Below, piece after piece: positions 44,080 through 51,842 of a stretch of DNA of 58,777 nucleotides. Positions within the stretch are counted from its first letter, which is position 1, and every line of letters starts with the position of its first letter. This DNA comes from an uncultured Collinsella sp. (GTDB taxonomy: Bacteria; Actinomycetota; Coriobacteriia; Coriobacteriales; Coriobacteriaceae). The stretch spans positions 1-58,777 of the forward strand of contig CABUTN010000010.1 of assembly GCA_902494565.1 (NCBI GenBank), written 5' to 3'. Position numbers and translations under genes: made by a program. The notes under the pieces were generated by a model. The model was not told the origin of the DNA, did not search any database, and saw nothing but the letters and a program-made list of their open reading frames with translations.

Positions 44080-45090
44080 ATGGCTAAAGCAAGCGTCCGC
44101 GAGATCAGCCGCATTACCGGCTTTTCGCCCGCAACCGTGTCCAACGCGCTCAACCGCAAGCGCAGCGTGAGCGAGGAGACCGCCAAGGTCATCCTGGAGT
44201 GCGCGCAGTCGCTTGGCTATCAGCAGTCGACGCAGCTCGAGAGCATCCAGTTTGTGCTTGCGCGCAAGACGGGCGCCATCCTGGACGAGAGCACCTTCCA
44301 TCCCGCGGTCATCGAGGGCGTGGAGCGCCAGGCGCGTCGCCACGGCATGAGCACGAGCTTTGTCTCGCTCGACTTTAGCGACCTGGACGCCGTGCGCCCG
44401 CAGGTCGAGGGCCTGATCGCCGACCCGTCGGCCGCCATCGTGCTGATGGGTACCGAGCTGGGTGAGGAAGACTATGCCTTGTTCGCCAACGCTGCCGCCC
44501 ACTTGATCGTGCTCGATGGCTGGAGCGATCGTCAGTACTTCGATGCCGTAGTCATTGCCAACACCGACTCGGTGCTGCGCGCCGTGGACTACCTTATCGA
44601 GAAGGGTCACAAGCAAATCGGCTATCTGGCAGGCGACCTTCGCATCCGCAACTTTAAGGATCGCGAGCGCGGCTATCGCCAAGCGCTTGAGGATGCGGAC
44701 CTTGAGGCCAACCCGACATGGCGCGTCACATTGGGCACCACGCTCGAAGGTGCTTATCGCGACATGGGCGCATGGCTCGACAGCGTCTCGCGCGACGACC
44801 TGCCGACGGCTTTCTTTGCCGAAAACGACGTGCTCGCCGTAGGCGCCATGCGCGCGCTGAACGAGCACGGCATACGTGTCCCCGAGGATGTCTCAATCAT
44901 CGGCTTTGACGATCTGTCTTTGGGCGCCTTCTCCAATCCGCCGCTCACCACGGTGCACGTTCCCAAGCACGAGGTGGGCGAGATCGCGGTGCGCCGCCTG
45001 GTGGGCAACATCCGCAATCCCAAGAGCTATACCTGCAAGACGGCCGTATCGACCTATTTTGTCGAGCGCCAAAGCGTGCGTGAGATCTAG
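44080..45090 (+). CDS. LacI-family transcriptional regulator
   Basis: A 336-residue repressor. The helix-turn-helix is ASVREISRITGFSPATVSNAL (in part) at residues 3-23, followed by a hinge helix region and a periplasmic-binding-protein-like sensor domain from about 60. The start is the ATG at 44080, after TAGGGGGA; the upstream in-frame sequence is intergenic. It sits directly before the isomerase/transketolase/kinase operon and is separated from it by a terminator and operator-like repeats. The effector is probably the sugar or sugar phosphate of that pathway. Confidence 0.92.
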   Translation: MAKASVREISRITGFSPATVSNALNRKRSVSEETAKVILECAQSLGYQQSTQLESIQFVLARKTGAILDESTFHPAVIEGVERQARRHGMSTSFVSLDFSDLDAVRPQVEGLIADPSAAIVLMGTELGEEDYALFANAAAHLIVLDGWSDRQYFDAVVIANTDSVLRAVDYLIEKGHKQIGYLAGDLRIRNFKDRERGYRQALEDADLEANPTWRVTLGTTLEGAYRDMGAWLDSVSRDDLPTAFFAENDVLAVGAMRALNEHGIRVPEDVSIIGFDDLSLGAFSNPPLTTVHVPKHEVGEIAVRRLVGNIRNPKSYTCKTAVSTYFVERQSVREI

Positions 45091-45156
45091 GCAAAGGCAA
45101 CGCTGGGCCGTAGGGAGGCAAAGCTCGCTAAGGCAGCCATACATAACGCTACTAAG

Positions 45157-45181
45157 AGAGGGTCCTTTGGGCCCTCTTTTT
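45157..45181 (+). terminator. Terminator of the LacI gene
   Basis: AGAGGGTCC at 45157-45165 pairs with GGGCCCTCT at 45169-45177 (one G-T pair), followed by five T residues. Confidence 0.85.
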
Positions 45182-45202
45182 GATGCCCTTGTATGTTCAG
45201 TT

Positions 45203-45327
45203 TGTTTACATACCGTTTAGGCTGATTTCTCTACCGTCTACGGGTATTTCGCGTTAAACTTCTAAACAGTAGAGTAAAACATTTAGTAAACAGAACAAAA
45301 CGAAACATGCGTCTGTTTACTGAACAT
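45203..45327 (+). promoter_or_regulatory. TGTTTAC operator-like sites upstream of the sugar operon
   Basis: TGTTTACTGAACAT at 45314-45327 and the inverted TGTTTACTAAATGT at 45279-45292 agree at 11 of 14 positions and are centred 35 bases apart. Looser copies of TGTTTAC and TAAACAG occur at 45203-45209 and 45262-45268. I infer that the adjacent LacI-family protein binds here. Confidence 0.55.
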
Positions 45328-45347
45328 GTGATTAGGGGAGGACGTAC

Positions 45348-46748
45348 ATGGACAAGATCAAGCTCGGCTTTGTGCCCACGCGCCGCAGTATCTTTAGCGC
45401 GCCGGACGCAATCAAGTATCGCGGCCTGACGGCTGATCGCCTGCGCGAGATCGGCGTCGACATCGTGGATATCGACGACATCAATGAAGAGGGCCTGCTG
45501 TTCGACGACAGCCATATCGAGCCCATCGTCAAGAAATTCCGCGCCGAGGGCGTCGACGGAATCATGCTGTGCCACGCCAACTTTGGCACCGAGTACGTTT
45601 GTGCTCGCCTTGCCCGCGAGCTCGGCCTGCCCGTGCTGCTGTGGGGCCCGCGCGACGAGCGCCCCGAGCCCGACGGCACACGTCTGCGCGATAGCCAGTG
45701 CGGTCTGTTCGCCACCGGCAAGGTCCTGCGCCGCTTCCAGGTTCCCTTCACCTATATGACCAACTGCCGCCTGACCGACCCCGAGTTCGAGCGCGGCGTC
45801 TGGGACTTTTTGGCCGTTTGCAACGTGGTCAAGACCTTCAAGCAAACCCGCATCCTGCAGATGGCCACCCGTCCGTTCGACTTCTGGTCGACCATGTGCA
45901 ACGAGGGCGAGCTGCTCGAGAAGTTCAACATCCAGCTTTCGCCTATCCCCATGACCGAGCTTGTCCAGGCTGTGCGCGACGCCCAGGCCGACGAGCAGGC
46001 CATGGCCGCCATGCTTGCCCACATCAACGACAGCTTTGAGATCTGCATCCCCGAGGACAAGGTCCCCGCGGTCGCCGGTCTTGCCATCGCCATGAAGCGC
46101 CTGGTCGAGAAGTATGGCTGCAACGCCGGTGCCATTCAGTGCTGGAACGCTCTGCAGGACGAGCTGGGCATTATGCCCTGCGCCGCCAACGCCATCCTCA
46201 ACGAGATGGGCATTCCTATCGTATGCGAGACCGATATCCACGGCGCCATTACCGCGCTGATGGTCGAGGCCGCCGACCTGGGCCGTCACCGCGGCATGTT
46301 CGCCGACTGGACCGTGCGCCATCCCGATAACGAGAACGGCGAGTTGCTGCAGCACTGCGGCCCCTGGCCCTGCAGTTGCGCGGCCGTCAAACCCAAGCTC
46401 ACTTACCCGCTGGCTTTCGATCACCCTGGCGCGCTGACGGCCGAGGCCAAGCACGGTGACCTCACCCTTGCCCGCTTTGACGGCGACAACGGCGAGTACT
46501 CGCTGCTGCTGGGCAACGCCCGCGGCATCGACGGCCCGGCCGGCATGGGCACCTATCTGTGGGTCGAGGTCGAGAACCTCAAGCGCCTCGAGGCCAAGAT
46601 CGTCGAGGGTCCTTACATCCACCACTGCGTCGCTATTCACGCCAACGTGGTGCCGGTGCTCTACGAGGCGTGCAAGTACCTCGGCATCCAACCCGACCTG
46701 TACGACCCCATCGAAGAAGACGTTAAAGCCTACCTGCGAGGAGAGTAG
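45348..46748 (+). CDS. L-fucose/L-arabinose isomerase-family protein
   Basis: A 466-residue protein of the fucose/arabinose isomerase superfamily, opening with KIKLGFVPTRRSIFSAPDA. Long-range features of the family are visible: a Rossmann-like N-terminal half (GVDGIMLCHANFGTEYV, GLPVLLWGPRDE) and a C-terminal half with likely metal ligands in CETDIHGAITALM and the HHC/H residues of PYIHHCVAIHAN. It should interconvert an aldose and a ketose. It is the first gene of an operon with a split transketolase and an FGGY kinase, spaced 2 bp from the next gene. The true substrate is uncertain; apiose or another pentose are possibilities. Confidence 0.82.
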   Translation: MDKIKLGFVPTRRSIFSAPDAIKYRGLTADRLREIGVDIVDIDDINEEGLLFDDSHIEPIVKKFRAEGVDGIMLCHANFGTEYVCARLARELGLPVLLWGPRDERPEPDGTRLRDSQCGLFATGKVLRRFQVPFTYMTNCRLTDPEFERGVWDFLAVCNVVKTFKQTRILQMATRPFDFWSTMCNEGELLEKFNIQLSPIPMTELVQAVRDAQADEQAMAAMLAHINDSFEICIPEDKVPAVAGLAIAMKRLVEKYGCNAGAIQCWNALQDELGIMPCAANAILNEMGIPIVCETDIHGAITALMVEAADLGRHRGMFADWTVRHPDNENGELLQHCGPWPCSCAAVKPKLTYPLAFDHPGALTAEAKHGDLTLARFDGDNGEYSLLLGNARGIDGPAGMGTYLWVEVENLKRLEAKIVEGPYIHHCVAIHANVVPVLYEACKYLGIQPDLYDPIEEDVKAYLRGE

Positions 46749-46750
46749 AA

Positions 46751-47587
46751 ATGGCAACTATCGAAGAGCTTGAGTCCCTGCGTTGGGACCTTCGCCGCGA
46801 TTGCGTCGATATCATCATGGCTGGCGCCGGCGGCCACATCGGCGGCGACATGTCGGTGATCGACGCCCTCATGACCCTCTACGCCAACCACCTCAACATT
46901 TCGCCCGAGACCGTCGACGATCCCAATCGCGACCGCTTCGTGCTCTCCAAGGGCCACGCCATGGAGGCTTACTACGCGGTGCTTTGCCACGAGGGCTATC
47001 TTGACCTCGACGACGTCAAGGCCCGCTTCTCCAAGTTCGGCAGCCCCTACATCGGCCACCCCAACAACAAGCTCAAGGGCATCGAGATGAACTCGGGCTC
47101 GCTGGGTCACGGCCTGCCCGTGGCCGTGGGCATGGCGCTCGCCGGCAAGATGGACGGCCGCGACTATCGCGTCTACACCATCATGGGCGACGGCGAGCTT
47201 GCCGAGGGCTCGGTCTGGGAGGGCGCCATGAGCGGCGGCAACTACCAGCTCGATAACCTGTGCGCGCTCGTGGACCGCAACCGCCTGCAGATCAGCGGCA
47301 GCACCGAGGACGTTATGAAGCAGGACTCGCAGGAGGAGCGCTGGGCAGCCTTCGGATGGAACGTGCTCTCCATTCCGGGCAACGACGTCCGGGCCATCGA
47401 CGCCGCGCTGACGCTTGCGGCCGAGACCTGCGGCAAGCCCACGGTCATCATCCTCAACACGGTGAAGGGCTATGGCTCGCCTGTTATGGAGGACAAGGCC
47501 GCCTGGCATCATCACCTGCCCAACGATGAGGAATATGCCCAGATTATCGCCGATTTCGCTGCCCATAAGGAGGCTATCAATGGCTAA
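46751..47587 (+). CDS. Split transketolase, N-terminal (ThDP-binding) subunit
   Basis: A 278-residue protein equal to the N-terminal third of transketolase. GGHIGGDMS near residue 30, SKGHAMEAYYA near 75 and the ThDP motif GDGELAEGSVWEGAM near 140 are visible. It binds the pyrophosphate and magnesium of the cofactor and needs the partner subunit encoded by the next gene, whose ATG overlaps the end of this gene by 8 bp. Stand-alone split transketolases of this sort often serve dedicated sugar pathways rather than the central pentose phosphate pathway. Confidence 0.92.
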   Translation: MATIEELESLRWDLRRDCVDIIMAGAGGHIGGDMSVIDALMTLYANHLNISPETVDDPNRDRFVLSKGHAMEAYYAVLCHEGYLDLDDVKARFSKFGSPYIGHPNNKLKGIEMNSGSLGHGLPVAVGMALAGKMDGRDYRVYTIMGDGELAEGSVWEGAMSGGNYQLDNLCALVDRNRLQISGSTEDVMKQDSQEERWAAFGWNVLSIPGNDVRAIDAALTLAAETCGKPTVIILNTVKGYGSPVMEDKAAWHHHLPNDEEYAQIIADFAAHKEAING

Positions 47588-48521
47588 CAAGATCGCCAAC
47601 CGCAAGGTTATCTGCGACACGCTGCTCGAGGCCGCCGCAACTGACAAGGACATCGTCGTCCTGTGTTCCGACTCCCGCGGCTCTGCATCGCTCACGCCGT
47701 TCTTTGACCAGTATCCCCAGCAGTCCATTGAGGTCGGCATCGCCGAGCAGGACCTGGTGAGCATCGCCGCCGGTATGGCCTCGTGCGGCAAGAAGGCCTG
47801 GGCCGCCTCGCCGGCGTCCTTTGTGACCACGCGTTCGTATGAGCAGTGCAAGGTCGACGTTTCGTACTCCAACACCAACGTCAAGCTCATCGGCATCTCG
47901 GGCGGCGTGTCCTACGGCGCTTTGGGCATGAGCCATCACTCCGCGCAGGATATCGCCGCCATGAGCGCGATTCCCAACATGCGCGTGTATCTGCCGAGCG
48001 ACCGCTTCCAGACCGCCGAGCTCGTGCGGGCCCTGGTCGCCGATAACAAACCGGCCTACATCCGCGTGGGCCGCAACCCGGTCGAGGACGTGTACACCGA
48101 GGACGAGTGCCCGTTCCAGATGGATCGCGCCACCTGGGTACGCCGCGGCACCGATGTAACGCTCGTCGCCACCGGCGAAATGGTCCGCCATGCCGTGGAC
48201 GCTGCCGACCTGCTGGCCGAGCAGGGCATCTCGGCAACGGTGCTCGACATGTATTGCGTCAAGCCGCTCGACGCCGAGGCCGTGATTGAGGCCGCCGGCG
48301 CCACGCGTGCCGTCGTGACCGTCGAGGAGCACAGCCCCTTCGGCGGCCTGGGCTCTATGGTCGCGCAGGTGGTGGGCGAGCATTGCCCGCGTCCGGTCAA
48401 GTGTCTCTCCCTGCCCGACGCGCCGGTCATCACTGGCACGAGCCCCGAGGTCTTTGCGCACTACGGTCTGACGGGTGTCGGAATCGCCAAGACCGTTGCC
48501 GAGTTCCTGCCCGCAGAGTAA
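47580..48521 (+). CDS. Split transketolase, C-terminal subunit
   Basis: A 313-residue protein with the pyrimidine-binding domain (about 1-165) and the C-terminal transketolase domain (about 185-310). The catalytic glutamate lies in QQSIEVGIAEQDLVS. Other family segments are MSHHSAQDIAAM and TVEEHSPFGGLGSMVAQ. The ATG at 47580 overlaps the stop of the N-terminal subunit, so the two should be made in equal amounts and form a heterotetramer. An intercistronic hairpin follows before the kinase gene. Confidence 0.92.
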   Translation: MANKIANRKVICDTLLEAAATDKDIVVLCSDSRGSASLTPFFDQYPQQSIEVGIAEQDLVSIAAGMASCGKKAWAASPASFVTTRSYEQCKVDVSYSNTNVKLIGISGGVSYGALGMSHHSAQDIAAMSAIPNMRVYLPSDRFQTAELVRALVADNKPAYIRVGRNPVEDVYTEDECPFQMDRATWVRRGTDVTLVATGEMVRHAVDAADLLAEQGISATVLDMYCVKPLDAEAVIEAAGATRAVVTVEEHSPFGGLGSMVAQVVGEHCPRPVKCLSLPDAPVITGTSPEVFAHYGLTGVGIAKTVAEFLPAE

Positions 48522-48525
48522 CTGG

Positions 48526-48558
48526 AATGTGGCAAAGGGACCGTCCCTTTGTCGCATT
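48526..48558 (+). repeat. GGGAC/GTCCC hairpin between transketolase and kinase genes
   Basis: AATGTGGCAAAGGGAC at 48526-48541 pairs over 16 positions, two of them G-T, with GTCCCTTTGTCGCATT at 48543-48558. It is a variant of the GGGAC hairpin class seen elsewhere in the window. Confidence 0.65.
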
Positions 48559-48577
48559 CGTTTTGAAAGGGGTGGCC

Positions 48578-50068
48578 ATGGGCCGCTACATCATCGGAAT
48601 CGATCAATCCACGCAGGGCACCAAGGCGCTGCTGGTGGACGAGGGCGGCCATTTGATTCATCGTGCCGACCGTTCGCATCGCCAGTTTGTCAACGAGGCC
48701 GGCTGGGTGAGCCATGATCCGGCCGAGATTGCCACCAATGTGCTGGCCGTGGCGCGTGCCGTGGTGGAGGAGACCGGGGTCGATCCGGCCGACGTCGCCG
48801 GCATCGGCATCTCCAACCAGCGCGAGACCACCGTTGCATGGAACCGCACGACGGGCGAGCCACTGTGCGACGCCGTGGTGTGGCAGTGCGCCCGCGCCCG
48901 CGAGCTGTGCGACGAGCTGACCGCGCGCGAGGGTGTGGCCGAGCTGGTGCGCGACACGACGGGTCTGGTGCTCTCGCCCTACTATCCGGCGGGCAAGATG
49001 GCCTGGATCCTTGCGAACGTTCCCGCTGCTGCCGAGGCCGCGGCGGCAGGCGAGCTGTGCCTGGGCACCATCGATGCCTGGGTGGTCTGGACGCTCACGG
49101 GCGGCGCGGAGTTTCGCTGCGACTGGTCCAATGCCAGCCGCACGCAGCTCTTTGACCTGCGCCGTGGCTGCTGGAGCGAGCCGGTGTGCGAGGCCTTTGG
49201 CATCGACGTGGCCTGCCTGCCGCAGGTGACCGATTCCGATGGCCTGTTCGGCATGACGGATCTGGGCGGCTTTTTGCCAGCGCCCGTGCCCATTCACGGC
49301 GTGCTGGGCGACAGCCACGCGGCCTTGTTCGCGCAGGGCTGCCACAGCCGCGGTATGGCTAAGGCGACCTATGGCACCGGCAGCTCGGTCATGATGAACG
49401 TCGGCGACGAGTTCGTTGCCAGCTCGCACGGGCTTTCGAGCTCGCTCGCATGGCGTATGGACGGCGTGACCGAGTACGTGCTCGAGGGCAACGTGAGCTA
49501 CGCCGGTGCTGTCAAGACGTGGCTGCGCGACGATCTGGAGCTCATCAACAATCCCGAGGAAGTCACCGACCTGTGCTACGCCGCCAATCCGGCGAGCCGC
49601 GTCTACTTTGTGCCGGCGTTTACTGGTTTGGGCGCGCCGCACTGGGCGAGTGACGCCGAGGGCTGCGTCTTTGGCATGACGCGTACCACGGGTCGCGCGG
49701 AGTTCGTAAAAGCTGCAGACGAATCGATTGCCTATCAAATCTTTGACGTAATTGACGCAATGGTCGAGGATTCTGGCGCGGCACTTGCCGAGCTTCGCGT
49801 TGACGGCGGTCCCACGCGCGACGCGTACCTGATGCAGTTTGAGAGCGACTTGGTTGGCTCGCCCATCCGCATCGCGAGCAATGACGAGATGAGCGGCCTG
49901 GGCGCGGCCTGGGCCTGCGGTATTGCGCTGGGCATGTACACGCGCGATGTCGTCGACGTCTACGGCGCCCGCGGCATCGTGGAGCCGTCGATGCCCGCCG
50001 ACGAGCGCGCCAAAAAGATCGCCGGCTGGCGCCACGCCGTGAAATCAACGATTGCCTACACAGCCTAG
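48578..50068 (+). CDS. FGGY-family carbohydrate kinase
   Basis: A 496-residue kinase. The phosphate-binding start is IIGIDQSTQGTKALL, the substrate region has SNQRETTVAWNRTTGEPL and the FGGY signature region is in the C-terminal half near FTGLGAPHWASDAEGCVFGM. The overall sequence is close to glycerol kinase and xylulokinase, so the substrate is ambiguous by sequence alone. Position after an isomerase and split transketolase suggests it phosphorylates the ketose made by the isomerase. I chose the ATG at 48578, after GAAAGGGG. It is the last gene of the operon and is followed by a large hairpin repeat. Confidence 0.88.
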   Translation: MGRYIIGIDQSTQGTKALLVDEGGHLIHRADRSHRQFVNEAGWVSHDPAEIATNVLAVARAVVEETGVDPADVAGIGISNQRETTVAWNRTTGEPLCDAVVWQCARARELCDELTAREGVAELVRDTTGLVLSPYYPAGKMAWILANVPAAAEAAAAGELCLGTIDAWVVWTLTGGAEFRCDWSNASRTQLFDLRRGCWSEPVCEAFGIDVACLPQVTDSDGLFGMTDLGGFLPAPVPIHGVLGDSHAALFAQGCHSRGMAKATYGTGSSVMMNVGDEFVASSHGLSSSLAWRMDGVTEYVLEGNVSYAGAVKTWLRDDLELINNPEEVTDLCYAANPASRVYFVPAFTGLGAPHWASDAEGCVFGMTRTTGRAEFVKAADESIAYQIFDVIDAMVEDSGAALAELRVDGGPTRDAYLMQFESDLVGSPIRIASNDEMSGLGAAWACGIALGMYTRDVVDVYGARGIVEPSMPADERAKKIAGWRHAVKSTIAYTA

Positions 50069-50078
50069 AATGGTTTTT

Positions 50079-50203
50079 CTGGGACGGGGATTAAAAAATC
50101 ATTGGTCCTCGTCCCAGGTAGTCAATTTGGGACGGGGCTTTTTTGACTGGTATGATTGGTGCGACCATTCGAACCAGCTAAAAGAGCCCGTCCCAATTTG
50201 ACT
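50079..50203. repeat. Two stacked GGGACGGG hairpins before luxS
   Basis: CTGGGACGGGGA at 50079-50090 pairs with TCCTCGTCCCAG at 50106-50117 over 12 positions. Next, AGTCAATTTGGGACGGGG at 50120-50137 and the strand ending at 50203 (GCCCGTCCCAATTTGACT) form the arms of a second, longer inverted repeat. The first probably ends the kinase operon; the second occupies the position of the luxS promoter region. Confidence 0.65.
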
Positions 50204-50219
50204 ATCGAGAGGATCTGCC

Positions 50220-50708
50220 ATGGAGCGCATCGCGAGCTTTTCCGTTGACCATCTGCTGCTTGAGCCCGGCGTGTATGTGAGCCGCATCGACCGCGATCCG
50301 GCGACCGGCGCCGCCGTCACCACGTTTGACCTGCGCCTGACCACGCCCAACAAGGAGCCGGTCATGAACACGGCCGAGTGCCACACCATCGAGCACCTGG
50401 GCGCGACGTTCCTTCGCAACCATGCCGAGTGGTCGAGCCGCATTGTCTACTTTGGACCCATGGGCTGCCGCACGGGCTTTTACCTCGTCGTGTTTGGTGA
50501 GGTGACGAGCGAGGAGATTCTGTCGCTCGTGCGTGAGCTGTTCGAGTTTGTCGCCGGCTTTGAGGGCGATGTCCCCGGTGCCGCTCCCGAGGAGTGCGGT
50601 AACTATCTGGACCAGAACCTCCCCATGGCAAACTGGCTCGCACGCCGCTACCTCGACCGCGACCTGGCCGATATCGACGAGAAGCACCTGCATTATCAGC
50701 AGGCGTAA
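50220..50708 (+). CDS. luxS: S-ribosylhomocysteine lyase LuxS
   Basis: A 162-residue LuxS. The metal ligands HTIEH lie at about residues 56-60 with the third ligand cysteine in PEECGNY near 127, and the catalytic cysteine is in MGCRTGFY near 83. It cleaves S-ribosylhomocysteine to homocysteine and the AI-2 precursor DPD, recycling the methyl cycle. It is expressed as a single gene between a hairpin repeat and a strong terminator. Confidence 0.97.
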   Translation: MERIASFSVDHLLLEPGVYVSRIDRDPATGAAVTTFDLRLTTPNKEPVMNTAECHTIEHLGATFLRNHAEWSSRIVYFGPMGCRTGFYLVVFGEVTSEEILSLVRELFEFVAGFEGDVPGAAPEECGNYLDQNLPMANWLARRYLDRDLADIDEKHLHYQQA

Positions 50709-50737
50709 GGGCTTTATCGCCTAAAACGCACGGATTG

Positions 50738-50768
50738 GGCGCCTTCGCTTATGCGGGGGCGCCTTTTT
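50738..50768 (+). terminator. Terminator of luxS
   Basis: An 11-bp stem (GGCGCCTTCGC with GCGGGGGCGCC, two G-T pairs) with a four-base loop spans 50738-50763 and is followed by five T residues. Confidence 0.9.
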
Positions 50769-50817
50769 GTTGAGTGGTCAGGACGAGCGTTCAAAATCGC
50801 TCATGTTTGTTCTAGAA

Positions 50818-50843
50818 TGTTCGTATAGTCACATTTACGAACA
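50818..50843 (+). promoter_or_regulatory. Promoter with overlapping palindromic operator for the DUF4867 gene
   Basis: TGTTCGTA at 50818-50825 and TACGAACA at 50836-50843 form a perfect 8-bp inverted repeat. A TATAGT -10 box at 50824-50829 lies across its left half. A bound repressor would block this promoter. The site ends 9 bases before the start codon. Confidence 0.6.
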
Positions 50844-50852
50844 GGAGCGAAC

Positions 50853-51497
50853 ATGCATATCTACTCTGTCTCTGATCCCGAGTTCAAGTCCTATGGCCGC
50901 GTGTGGGATGACGTTCCGTCCAGCCTGACCGCTCCACTCGTCGAGGCACTCGCGGCTACGCCCATCCCCGAGGGCGGCAAATACGTGGCCTCCGCGCCCG
51001 AGCTCGAGCAGGTTGAGGGCGCCGACACGCTCGGCCTGCTCATGTACGGCGGCCGCCCCTTCCAGCTCGGCTGGTGCAACGGCCACAACACACGACTCAA
51101 CTGTCTGGAGTATCACCGCGCGAGTGAGTTTAACCTGGGCGCCCGCGACTTTATCCTGCTCGTGGCGCATCGCTGGGAGATCGAGGACGGAAAGCTCGAT
51201 ACCGCGTTCGTCAAGGCGTTCCGCGTGCCGGCGGGCAAGGTTGTCGAGGTCTTCAACACCACGCTCCACTACACGCCGTGCATGGTCGATGAAAGCGGCT
51301 TCCAGGTGATGGTGGCGCTGCCCGCCGGTACCAACGGTCCGCGCCCCGAGGCCGCAACCGACATGCCTGCCGCCGGTGACAGCTACTGCTACTGGAAGGC
51401 CGACAAGTGGGTCCTCTGCCATGCTGACAGCCCCAAGGCAGCCGAAGGCGGCTACGTGGGCCTCATCGGAAAGAACCTCGACATCACCGTGGACTAG
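50853..51497 (+). CDS. DUF4867 family protein
   Basis: A 214-residue soluble protein matching the DUF4867 family, which I recall as cupin-like and found near sugar-metabolism genes. Visible features are the central GWCNGHNTRLNCLEYHRASEFN-type segment (in part), with its Cys, His and Glu residues, and a beta-rich VVEVFNTTLHYTPC. No enzyme activity can be stated. It follows an operator-controlled promoter with a GGAG site 6 bases upstream of the ATG. The location between luxS and a phospho-glucosidase gene, with its own promoter, suggests it is a single-gene unit responsive to a sugar signal. Confidence 0.8.
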   Translation: MHIYSVSDPEFKSYGRVWDDVPSSLTAPLVEALAATPIPEGGKYVASAPELEQVEGADTLGLLMYGGRPFQLGWCNGHNTRLNCLEYHRASEFNLGARDFILLVAHRWEIEDGKLDTAFVKAFRVPAGKVVEVFNTTLHYTPCMVDESGFQVMVALPAGTNGPRPEAATDMPAAGDSYCYWKADKWVLCHADSPKAAEGGYVGLIGKNLDITVD

Positions 51498-51504
51498 AAT
51501 CTTC

Positions 51505-51644
51505 TGTCTCAATCTGTAGCACCTAGCGGGCTAGATCGTCTCTACCTGTTACAGATTTAGACAAACTGCAGGGGACAGGCCGAAAAATCTCGATCTGTAA
51601 CACCAGGCCCGATTTTGGCTGTCTAACTGTTACAGATTGAGACA
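51505..51644. repeat. Tandem pair of CTGTTACAGATT inverted repeats
   Basis: TGTCTCAATCTGTAGCA at 51505-51521 is an imperfect inverted repeat of TGTTACAGATTTAGACA at 51547-51563. A second unit follows, with TCTCGATCTGTAACA at 51588-51602 and TGTTACAGATTGAGACA at 51628-51644. I see no gene in 51498-51842 beyond these units and the hairpin at 51655. Confidence 0.65.
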
Positions 51645-51654
51645 AACCGGGCCC

Positions 51655-51693
51655 AAGCCACCACAAAGGTGCCTGTCCCCTTTGTGGCGGCTT
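51655..51693. terminator. CCACAAAGG hairpin upstream of the second glucosidase gene
   Basis: AAGCCACCACAAAGG at 51655-51669 pairs with CCTTTGTGGCGGCTT at 51679-51693 with one mismatch; the loop carries GCCTGTCC, matching GGGGACAGGC at 51571-51580 in reverse complement. No T-run follows, so the function as a terminator is uncertain. Confidence 0.5.
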
Positions 51694-51842
51694 GGACAGG
51701 CGGGTATCAAAAAGTGTCAGACGGGGCGGCTGCCGGGCACCTGCGCGCGAAAAGAAGTATCGGCCTGCGCCGTTGCCGTTGAGCGACGCGTTGTTTGCAG
51801 GGATACTGAGCCTATGACAACAGCGTGCGAAAGGATTGATGC

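Noticed and set aside
50160..50180. A tRNA-like T-arm string (reverse complement GGTTCGAATGG)
   Set aside because: No acceptor stem, D-arm or anticodon arm surrounds it; it is part of the inverted repeat region before luxS.
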